Source: Xiphias gladius
Lineage: Eukaryota > Chordata > Actinopteri > Istiophoriformes > Xiphiidae
Reading direction: 5' to 3'
Assembly: GCF_016859285.1 (NCBI RefSeq)
Contig: NC_053407.1
Coordinates: forward strand, 21,005,715-21,069,714
DNA: 64,000 nt
Shown here: positions 49,855 through 64,000 of the stretch, in pieces
Layout of the letters: every line of letters begins with the position of its first letter
Position numbering within the stretch: position 1 is the first letter of the stretch
Notes under the pieces: model-generated
The model's database searches: none
What the model was told of the DNA's origin: nothing
Seen by the model: the letters and a program-made list of their open reading frames with translations, nothing else
Position numbers and translations under genes: made by a program

Positions 49855-52800
49855 TTAACACTCTGTTTCAGTCACAAACCTCTCATTGGCCTTTTCCACT
49901 GAAGCAGGCAGCGTTATGTCATCTCCTGCTTTTAGTGCTGCATCTTGTGAGTTGCGTGCATCTGGGGCTGCTGGGTTATTCAGTGTAACACTGCAAGAAA
50001 AGGACATAAAACTATGAAAAAAAAACCTAACTAGTAAACAAGTTAAATCAACTTCTTTATCTCTAATTTGTATTTTAGTAGAATAATTAACTTGTGCCTT
50101 GTGAACATCATTTTCATTTAATTTATTGGTGGTTACCAATTCCATGATGATAACTGACAATTGTTGAAGTCTATACCCTTATTAGTAATGAGAGTGAATT
50201 ACAGTCATGATTCAGTTTCTTACTGTAAATCAGATTCACAGAGGGGGTGGTGCAGGAGTACCTGAACTTGTAGTCTGGTGGGAGTCTCAGACCTAATCTG
50301 TAGTCTCCCCTGGTTCTGGAGATTTGCTGTTGAAGGTCCCTGACTGAGCAGCCGCCACCACTGAATATGTAGCCGGCAGACTGCAGCTTCCCTCTGATGT
50401 ACATCTGTCACATTAACAAGGAGACTTTACATCATATGTGTGAAAATGGGGAGAACTACATCAACACTATCGCACACGTTTGCCGTCATTTTCAAAACGC
50501 ATTAGTCCATGTATTTTTGATTAGATTACAGAGAAGTGGTTTGCAGCAAAATGCTGATCTTGTCTCTTCACACCAAAAGTCACATGAGTGGTATGATTAT
50601 AGGTTTATATTTCACAACAGAGGAATCTACAGCATGTGTGTACGCAGAATCCCGTCAATCATAATGACTGCTCCTCTTGAGCCCCTGAGTAAAAACCTCT
50701 GCGCCTTAAGTATTTAAGTGCAAACGCTGTTTCATGTCCCTATGATACTAGTAATTTCTGTTTGATTTATGGACTCGAGGAATTTTCATCCTACAGCAAA
50801 AAGCACTGGAGCAGTTGTAATGACTTCAGGCTAAATATTAGAGCTCCCTGTTGTAATTAAGAAGTGTCATCCCTCACTGCTTGTCAGCCCACAGTACTTC
50901 TATAATAAATGTCTGGGTTTCTTGGAGAGGGCAGCGCCCCCCCCCCCCCCACTGTTATCACCTCCCCTTGCTTCAGACAAGCACAGCTGCTGCCTCCCAG
51001 TGGCAGCCATGAAAACATGCACCGAGCAGAGCCTTGGGCGAAGCCTGCAGTGGGTTTACTGACCAGGACCATCCCAGGAGCAGCATTGTGTCGCTGCTGC
51101 AGCAGGATGTTCTCGAATCCACAGCTGGGCTTCCCTGTTGACATCTCATACCTCACCAGGCGAAATGAATCCACTTGGCACTGGAATAAAAAAACACAAC
51201 CTGTTACTGAGTTTCCAGAAAAATGTAGTATAATAGCCTGCTGACCATAGGTGTATCTTTCACTGTCCTTTTGTTCCGTAGCCTATGCAAATGCTGTGTT
51301 GTCCTTGCAAAATGTGCATCAGTATCAAGAAAAATTTCTACACAGTTAGTGTACTTGCTGATTCAACTGAATTTTATTTTAACCACATTAATGCAACAAA
51401 CAAGGGGTGCACACACTGTGCATCAGAGACCGACGCTTGGCTGGATGTACATACTGTATGTATATCTCATATAACAGGTTATAAATTAAGTGTATTGCTT
51501 ATTGCATTTTAAAGTGTTTTTGTTATTTTGTCTCCCCCCTGAATGCAGGCCAGTATTCACACCTGGGCACATGGCATGGTTCTGTGCTTGTTCCTCCTCC
51601 TGTAAAGCTGCTCCAGCACGTCCTGGTCAGGCACTGCTTGTGAGCTGTTGACAGGTTGGCGTGGCAGAGTCACGCACACCACCAGGATCTGTTGACTGTG
51701 GGGAGGCTGGCCCATCACAAAGGCATCGTACTCCAGGTCTGTCACCACTGGCATCATTGTAACACTGCAGCAGCACCGCCTCCGCCCCCCCTCCCCTAGC
51801 AGGGCAGCTCTCAGCAGCACAGGGCACACTGTGAGGGGGACGGAGGGGGTGAATGACGGCGGGGCTGGACAGCGGCTGACAGCAGCAGGCTGCGACTGTG
51901 GACTCTCTGGAATAATCACTGACCTGGCAGGGATGGGGTGATAGTCAAGTTGTCATTATTAATAAGCCTCCTAAAAACTGCAGTAAATGTAATTTTCTAC
52001 ACAATAACATTTGAAAGAGTTGTATTGTTGCGCCTGTCAACGATACAAATGCCTCTTACTCCACTTTGAAGTTGCCGTGAATTTGAAGAGGTCCTATCTT
52101 TGTGACACAGGGCTCCTCCTTTGCTTGCTTTTTAGGTGTCCTGGCGACAATCAGGTTAAAAAAAACAAGTGAAATGGCCCCTTATTAGGGCCTACATAAT
52201 TCAGCATACATCTGTTCAAAGTCTAGCAGAGCTCAAGCACTTGAAACTGATCAATAAACAGTGTGTCTCCATCACTATTACAGAATCAATCACTGGCTTC
52301 GGTTTAAGGATAGATGGATAGATTAGATGATAGAGTTATATCCAGCATAACCACAAATTTATCTAGGTTCTGGGGAAATAAAACAAGCTAATGTTATGTA
52401 ATTGCTTGTTATTTAGATTCTCTGACATTAATCAACTACAGGTGAGTAAATCTGTGTAAACGTTTTGAGTAAATTTGTCAGTAACAGTTGTCATTAACCT
52501 TTCATCCCCCACAGCTTGTTAAGTTAATTGTGTAAGGTGTAATATGCTCAAATCCCAATTTCGGTAGAAAAAAAAAAAAATTGCTCAGCAATGTCTTTCA
52601 AACGCCACACCCCGAGTTTGTGACGCAAGCTTTCTGTTATAAATTTGTGGTCCTCAAGCCCAAACTGAGATAACCCTGATGACATCACGTGGGTAATTTT
52701 CTCAGACTTGCCAAAGCTCCTCCTGAGTCACAGAAGGTATTACACATCTGTTCTTAATCTGCTTCGACATGTTAAATCAGTGGAGTGAGCCACATGATAA

Positions 52801-55800
52801 TGGTCCTGTGTACTGGTGTGGAGTGCGCACCTTGGCAAGCTGACGGGGGAGTCAGGAGGTGTTTCTGCTGGTGCTGACAGGCGCCTCTGCAGCTCCCGTC
52901 GCTCATTGCCGCACTCCTCCTCTGGCCGGACCGGTTTTGCATCTGCCCACGCGGGCGGGTTGAGAGAGGGCAGAGCAGCTGACTGTACCTCTCTCCTCAG
53001 CCTGGTCCTCAGTGGGGCATCTGGCATCCGCTCCGTTTCAGGACACTTGATACCTGAAGGAGAGGGGGAGGTCACTCAGAAATGCACACAGACACCGAGT
53101 GACACAACTGACCGTGAACAAGATCCTGATGGAAGTATTCAATAATGTTGAGTTTGCAAGATGAGGTGATACTGTAACTTTTTGCTTCATTGAACTACTC
53201 TGAACAACCTTACCAGGTCAGGTTGGCTCCTTGTTACTTTTATTTGTACTACATACTTTAATAATTCATACCCCTGCACTGTTGGCAGTTTGATCCCAGC
53301 TGGGAAGAGTGAGCAAGTCTTACTATCTTTCAGAAAAGCTAGAAAGGCTGTGTTCACAAAGCTGTGTTCTGAGACTGGCAGGTACCAATGGCTGCACGAT
53401 AATAGTCCAGCCAGTCATCCAGGGAGTTTCGTACTCTCTGCTGAAGCTTCTTCAGCTCCCTGCCAGAAAGCCCTCCTCTTCTCCATTGTGCTGACGGCTC
53501 CTCCGGCCGCTCCACCTCTCTGAACATCTGCAGGACCTCCCGGGAGCACACAGACACCTGCCATACATCATTACTCGCATGGCAGAATATATGACACGGA
53601 ACAATATAAGGCATTTAGCAAGATGCTCTATACAAAGTGACTCAGTGAAGGCATCTGCAGAGCCTGTAGAGGCTCAGGAGCGAATGAGAGGTATTCATGT
53701 GGCAAAGAATATTTTCTGTGCTCAAACAATAAGAGGAAACAAAACACCTGATTATCTCAAGAATTATCTATATTTCTATGCTCTACACAGTCAAGGCTCA
53801 TTCTAATCACAAAATCACTAATCGTTAATGTGTCGAAGTGCCCTACCTTAACCTAACTGCAACATAAGGCTAGCAGTGACATCCAAACATCATACTGTCA
53901 TAAAAAGTGTTTTACAGCTGTTAGTGTCTGGTTCCTCTTGCACTCTAGGGCCACAGCAGGGGATTTTGCCTTCCTCGCCAGCAGGAGGTCTTGAGCAGCG
54001 TCAGAGGTAAGCCTTCCATCAGTCTGCAAGCACAGCTGTTAATGCAGACTAGAGTTGATCAATTAGGCTTTTTAAAATCACAAATCTATTGTCTACTAGA
54101 TAATCGTAATCTCACCGTTTCCTTTGATTGTTTCATGTTGGACAGGGCGGAAAGAGGAAGTTGAACACTTTCGTTGTTGCACCTGAAGGTGAGCAAGGCA
54201 TAAGTACCATTGAGCAGCGTCACAAAGATCAGATCTGACAACTGCAGGAGACAGAAAGAGACATTTACAGATTACTTTAAAACCGACGCAATCTTGAAAA
54301 ATGGCAAACTGTCCCGAGTTGCAGTGAATTCACACATCTACTCTGCATGAAATACCCCTGTTCTAAAACACGTCGGCCCTGCGGTCATGATGAAATGTGA
54401 ATCTATTGGTTCTGTCAGAGACAGAGTTTGCTCATCACTGTGTCACTCGTCATACCCAACACCCCTTGCTGTGTTTCCCCTAAATCTGTCCTGTTCTTTA
54501 TGCAACATGTTACTGAGCTGATGGACAGTAGTTTAGACACTGACACACTGTCAGTGAGCGAAAAGACTTGAGGAAAAGATTTGATTCCTCAGACAGAAAT
54601 TTCTTTCATATTAAAACTGTTGCCAGGGGACCTAATTTGTAACCTAATTTAACACAAAGAAAGTGGACATAGACTTTTATAACTGTATATATGACATAGG
54701 TAGAAAAAGTTGCAGTAATCTCCAAAGTCACTCCCATGGCACCATCACCTCTATAACGATCTTCTCCTTCAGTGCACGATCGGTGTGCCAGCTCCACTCC
54801 TTAGCTTTGTTTCCATACTGGTCACTTATGAATCCGCCGTCCTGGTCCCACACTGCTGTAATAGAGGAGCTGGAGGAATGTATAAAAAAGACCTACATTT
54901 TAAATATCATGAAAGCTATCACACATAAACGATTATAGACAGACTGTGTAAAGGCATTCAGCATTTTGTAACCACACTGCAGTGCAAGTCGTGAACAAAT
55001 AGCTCACGTTCAACTCAACAAAATGCAGTGGCCAACAGAAAAGCCTTAAGCCCTGGTGAGTTGGGCCTTTGTTTCAGATATGTGGTGCATGAAAACTGAA
55101 CGCTACGACTGGGGACTCTGGGGACAGTAAGCAGACCTGTCCCAGACAATCTGAGAGGTCTGGATGGTTTTATAACGTGGCAGCAAATCAGAAATGTATT
55201 TTGGCCCTAAATCATTCAGTGCTTTATTAGCAAATAGTAGTATTTTATAATCAGTTACATGACACACAGGAGCTCAATGCATTTCCATTAAGTCCAAGAG
55301 ACAGATTTTTTTTTAAACGGTCAAAGTCAAAGCGGCAGAGTTATTATGACTTTTCATTTCTAATATCCAAATATCAATATCAAGCTCCAAAAGAACAGGA
55401 TCCTAAATTTCCCAAATCCTGAGGAAAATCAGGGTTATTTTTTCCAACGATGGAAAGTGCCCCCCAGAGCCACAAAAGACATTATACAACTGTTTACCCA
55501 GGCTGAGCAGTTAGTACTCCTCATGACTAGTAAACCGCACGTGACGTGTAAAATCAGTGGAGTGCACCTATAATTTATTCAGACATTCTGCCATATTCTC
55601 ACACTCACCTAAGAGGGTGTGTAACAGCCCCACGCCCAAACGCTGTGATAGTGGCCAGGATAACGGGACGCTCACTGTCACTGAACACGTTGGTGTAGAA
55701 GCCCCCATGGGACAGACCTGAGTGGCTCTGGCATACTGCCATACAACCAGAAGGGTAGCTGGGAGGGCAGGGTCAAGGGTCAAAAAAGTCAGCTGCAGTG

Positions 55801-58762
55801 ACACATTCGCCATACGCCCTGCACTGTATTTGCTTCTTGTACTGCCACTAGAGTTAAAACAGTTATGAATAAACATGATGAGAGAAGGATACTAAATGAA
55901 TGAGGAGCCGTCGTCGATCCTGTAGTGTAGTTTCCGCTGTGCTGGATCCTGCTGCTTCACTTCTGGTATCTGGGGTATCCCGTTGACTAAAGCGGCAGGC
56001 TGGGCCTTTCCCCTGGCTCTCCTCTCCTTCAGTTTTGCCTTTGCTTCTCCATAGTGAAGGAGCATGAGTGTCCTGTTCACGCGCTGCCCAGCCGTTCGCA
56101 GTTTTCTGTGTGAAGATGTAGTCATTTTATATGCTTAACAAACTGATCTCTCAAGCTACTGAATTTGAGTTGGCATTTTTGTGGAGTTACATTGCAAAAT
56201 GAAATGTGACTTTAGATAGCTAATGGCCAAATGTAACAGTCAGCAAGGATTTGTTAGTTCTAATGTACTAACTAAAAACCAGCACCACACAAAACCGAGA
56301 GATTAACTCAAATGAGTCTGAAAACAACTGTAAGAGTCAGGACTATTGGCTTAAACTATATTTTACTAAACTATGCTACTTAGTGTACCATGTTAGCATG
56401 CTTACATTTGCTAATTAGCACTAACCATAAGGTACAGCTGAGGCTGATGGGCATGTCCTGCAGGTATTTGGTCAGAAAGTACTGGACTAATCAAAATTTT
56501 AACCAATGAGGGCGCTACATGTGTTATTACAATTCATCCTGAGTGGGGACATGAGTGTAGGTGCCCAATGTCATGGCAATCCATACAATAGTTGTTGAGA
56601 CATATCAATCAAAACCACAAATTTGAACCTCATGGTGGCGCAACAGGAATTATCAGAGGATCACCGATGTCAGTGGGATTCATTGTCCAGGAATCCTGAA
56701 TATCTGTACGAAACTCTGTGCCGATCTATCAAGTAGTAGTAGAAATATGTCAGTCTGGAACAAAGTGGTGGACTGACCAATAAACTGACATTGCCATTGC
56801 TTGAAAAATCTGATTATCATATGTGAAATTGTGGAATGTAACCCCTCATTGGCACACTTTTGTTATGAAAGCAGCTGCGCAGGTCAACAACGCACTCAGG
56901 ATTTCTTGCCGCCTGCAGTCGCTCCACCACCCACTGACACAATCTGATCCGCTGAGGCTCCTCATAGGAGGGCTGCTTGGGCTGAATGATCCAACCTGGA
57001 CACAAATCACATCCAGCTGAGGCAGCCGAGGCACAGCGGTCACGCAGTAAACCAGAGTCACATCAGCCACCTTTAACACAATTCTGCAGCTCCATGTCAT
57101 ACCTGGATCTTTACAGCCACCGGATGAGATGGAGAAACTGACGGTTGAGGAGCTGTGAGCTGTTTGGGAGCGAGAATGTGGAACATAGTCAATATATCAC
57201 CATCTTACATTCACCATTTCATTAAATCTGTGTGGACAATGCTGGCCATATAAAACCAGTGACATCAGGGAACTTAATAATGTAACTCAAAACCCTGTAA
57301 CTGGTTAACAGACAGCAGTACATCTGTGCCCACCTACCAGCTACCTTGTCCTCTCACTTCCACAAGCTTGCAACCAAAGTCGTCTTCAACTTCAGTCTTA
57401 GACGGTCATGAGAAATGATTCAATGAGTTTTCACTCCCATCACTCTCATCGCTATTGTCTCTTACCTGTGTTAACTCTGACATATAGATGAGCATTTTCA
57501 CTTGAGAATGGTGCAGTGAAATGGGTCAGACTGTTCTGCGTTTCTTGCCTTATTGCTAGTTTTTCATACATGTACCGTACAGTCTGTGATGTGTACCCAC
57601 AAAACACTAGCATTTTCTATTAAAGCATACCTTATAAAGAGTTTATGTTACAACTAAGAGCTTAATTAATGGTTAATAAAACATTTATTAATCTTTTATA
57701 GATTGGTAGTAAGGCATTTGTAAAATCTATTTTTGGGTTGCCAGGTTGTGGGAAAGGGCTTTGGCTGATGTCTATCCTTTTGTAGCAAAACTTGCTTTCT
57801 GTTTGTATTTATCTCTTTCTGGAGGATAACCGTATTAACAGTTTTTCACTTACTAAAATATTGTAGAGGAAGACCACTAACATTAATGACTTGTTGACTT
57901 CTAAAGTGAGAATCAATAATCCATCAAATCTGAAGTTATACATGTCAGCAAATCATTATAAGGACTCTGTCATTTTCTCATAACCTATCAAGTCTGCAGC
58001 TGTTGATGGATGGATTCTGGTCCAGATGTTATTATTAGTGATTTACCGTTGGTCTTTAAAGCTTTAATAAATCATTTATTAACCATAAATAAAATCATTA
58101 CTTACAACTTACATACTCTTCTATATAGTATGTGGTCTGAGAAGTATGGAAGCCCATTTCCATCAATATGGGGGTAAATGAAATGTTAAGCATAATAGTA
58201 AATAAAAATTTCTCATGTCAAAATAAAGTTATGAGATGGGTCAGTCAAATTGGAGATAGTACCTCTAAATTTCAACTTAGTGTCCTACCTCAGAATTAAG
58301 ATTTAGGCCTAGTATTATTATATAGTGTAACTTTTCCTCTAGTAATGGGTTTCCATAGCAACGTGACCCAGGGATTCATGTACCTCTACTGGTGTTTTGT
58401 TTGCACTTTTTCACACGTGGATTCAAGCCCTTTTGCGGTTCTCCCTCAGAGGGACCAGCACTTCCCGCAGCACACGGGTCTCTCCCTCCTGCCTCCCTCT
58501 TGCCCCTGGCGGACACCTGGCGGGGGGCCTCGCCCAACTTCATGGAACCCCTGGACCCTCGTCGCTTGCGGGTCTGATCCGGACTTTTCACGCGCAGCGC
58601 CGACGCGGCGAGGTCCTGCCAGGTGTCATTCAGAATATTTACAACCCCGCGAGGAACACACCGATCCCCGGTCCACTCACGCTGTGAGAGTACGAGAGCC
58701 AGTTCATTCAATAACTGAGGGGCTGCTCGCCTGTATGCCTCCATCGGATCGTGGTCCTTCAT
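49855..58762 (-). CDS. C3orf20-like: C3orf20 homologue, FAM194-type domain protein (about 857 aa)
   Basis: Seventeen exons were joined: 58,762-58,384, 57,500-57,466, 57,396-57,338, 57,152-57,103, 56,995-56,896, 56,105-55,893, 55,758-55,609, 54,869-54,749, 54,241-54,116, 54,023-53,916, 53,557-53,386, 53,053-52,831, 52,140-52,060, 51,923-51,563, 51,180-51,064, 50,404-50,262 and 49,990-49,855. They give 857 residues (human C3orf20 about 904). The N-terminus (YRRAAPQLL, VPRGVVNILNDTWQDL) parallels the start of human C3orf20. Residues about 265-410 (KLHYRIDDGSSFIYYPSG, GGFYTNVFSD, WDQDGGFISD) form the FAM194-type domain also found in ERICH6 proteins. No signal peptide or membrane segment is evident. 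Its molecular role is not known to me. Exons 2 and 3 were chosen mainly by phase and are tentative; exons 4 and 5 are fairly good, and the rest are solid. Confidence 0.85.
56375..56795 (-). mobile_element. Dispersed repeat family A, copy 3 (inverted)
   Basis: Reverse-complement match to the repeats at 11,785 and 40,666, with shared blocks GTTAGCATGC, GCAGGTATTTGGTC and GTCAGTCCACCACTTTG. Lies in the intron between exons 5 and 6 of the C3orf20-like gene. Non-coding. Confidence 0.8.
57630..58110. mobile_element. Second copy of the 30.5-kb element family
   Basis: Shares GGTTGCCAGGTTGTGGGAAA, TGGATTCTGGTCCAGATG and AAATCTGAAG with the element at 30,522-31,438, in mixed orientation. Ends are more degraded. 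Lies in intron 1 of the C3orf20-like gene. Confidence 0.65.
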
Positions 58763-59905
58763 GTTGAGCGCAGCGCCGACGGCAGATGGGGTACCGGGTT
58801 CACCATGCCCACGTGGTTCACCTGGCAGGCTCCCAGCGAGCTCGTCGCCTTCTTTGTTGTCATCCTCCCGGTTACTAGGTGAGAAAACGAGAAAACGATG
58901 AGACACACAGGTCAAAAACCAAACGGTAAATCTATTCGAGCGACAAGGCCCAGATCACCTTTGTACTGTGCCCTCGGGCTGCGCTCCTCCGTGCGCCGCA
59001 TTAAAACGCAAAATGTTGCCTCGCGTCCCTTGGACTCGGTCTCGTCTCGTTGGCTGCGGAGAGGGGAACTAAACGGTCAATGCCCCGCAGTCTCTTTTGA
59101 TCTACAGTCGAGAAAATGAATCATTAGCCCACCTGGTCAAAGAAATACAGAGGGCCAGGTCGGAATTCTGTCAGCGCACCAGAAGAAGTCATTATCCAAC
59201 CCCCCCTCCAAAAAAATAAATAAATAAATAAATAATCCACAGGAAATCGTGTCTGATTTTTTTCCCCACTCTCAGAAAAACGCAGTATATGGTTCCACGC
59301 AACAGATTAATATCAACAAAACAACAAGTGAAGTGCTTTAAAATCCACCTCTCCCTTCTGTAAACTTGCCCCTCTGTCCGCTCGGCGTGCTGGGCTTGTT
59401 GCTTGGTTACACAGCTCTACGCCCGTCTCCAAACACTCGCGTTGGCGCACCACTAATGATCGACTCCGGGCATCGCCTTGAAAGGCTGTCTGCGACAATA
59501 CAAGCAACAAAACAAAAACAAAAAAAAACAACATTTCTCACGACAACAGACACGGTGTGTGGTCACCTGGCTGTGCGGTCACAGGTGCGCACAGCCGGGT
59601 GACCCGAGACTCAGCGGCTGGGTGTTCAGGGGAAACGTGGATTCTAACATGCAGTGCGTGTATCAGGACACGAGTGTCCCTAAATGTAAATTTCCCTACA
59701 GAAAAAGAAAAAAAATCTGATGACCAATGAAAGTTTTTTGCTCCTGAGCAGAGGAGGGTCGTCTTCCCTCTATTGGGGTCAAGTTTTTGCGCGGAGGCTG
59801 CCCAGTAGCTCGTTATTGGCTCAGCTGCTCCCAGCACACTGTTCCGCTTTGACCACTGGAGGCTCCCAGCAGCTTATGCGTCACTTCATCCCTCAGTCGC
59901 TGGTC
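58763..59905. promoter_or_regulatory. Head-to-head interval of C3orf20-like gene and metap2
   Basis: 1.14 kb separate the two start codons. The interval is CpG-rich at about 58,763-59,090 and 59,360-59,470. On the metap2 side it has several CCAAT-box matches (CCAATGAAAG at about 59,725; inverted ATTGG at about 59,771 and 59,815). On the other side, a minus-strand acceptor (CTCACCTAG at about 58,876) and a donor near 58,960 suggest a noncoding first exon. A bidirectional promoter is inferred, not shown. Confidence 0.45.

Positions 59906-64000
<4,095 letters not shown>

Noticed and set aside
57345-57396. Shorter donor (CAAG|GTAGCT) for C3orf20-like exon 3
   Set aside because: It would exit in phase 1 and break the frame into the next exon, whereas the donor at 57,338 keeps phase.

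Overview
The window looks like nuclear DNA of a teleost fish, most likely a percomorph. It has vertebrate genes with short GT-AG introns, long CA/GT microsatellites, a decayed Tc1-like transposon and several families of short dispersed repeats that recur within the window. There are no bacterial-style operons. Five protein-coding genes can be read through their splice sites. I joined exons by hand, checking donor, acceptor and reading phase at every junction.

Layout: 1-7.6 kb is gene-free DNA downstream of tmcc3, with three large dinucleotide tracts and a fold-back repeat. tmcc3 (minus) occupies 7.85-19.24 kb and has a 9.3 kb first intron filled with old repeats. About 19.4-22.6 kb shows no gene. 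nr2c1, encoding the orphan nuclear receptor TR2 (minus), has its coding part at 23.3-27.75 kb and candidate noncoding first exons near 29.8-30.1 kb. fgd6, a FYVE/RhoGEF/PH protein (minus), occupies 32.66-48.38 kb. A homologue of human C3orf20 (minus) occupies 49.86-58.76 kb. metap2, encoding methionine aminopeptidase 2 (plus), starts at 59,906 and runs off the right edge after coding exon 7.

The order tmcc3 - nr2c1 - fgd6 - metap2 matches human 12q22, but NDUFA12 and VEZT, which sit among these genes in human, are not seen here. In VEZT's place is the C3orf20 homologue. In human, C3orf20 lies on 3p25.1 in the same-strand order C3orf20 -> FGD5 -> NR2C2. Here the order is C3orf20-like -> fgd6 -> nr2c1, also on one strand. 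This suggests a block that predates the vertebrate genome duplications, with different members kept on each copy. This is the most interesting large-scale feature of the window.

The genes do not form one pathway. They encode an ER coiled-coil membrane protein, a nuclear receptor, a Cdc42-type exchange factor, a poorly characterised protein and a protein-maturation enzyme. metap2 and the C3orf20 homologue start head to head, 1.14 kb apart, and may share a promoter. Smaller points of interest are a possible 24-nt microexon in fgd6, a tandem NAGNAG acceptor in metap2, a ~415 bp inverted-repeat element in nr2c1 intron 1, and a transposon relic ending 19 bp from an fgd6 splice donor.
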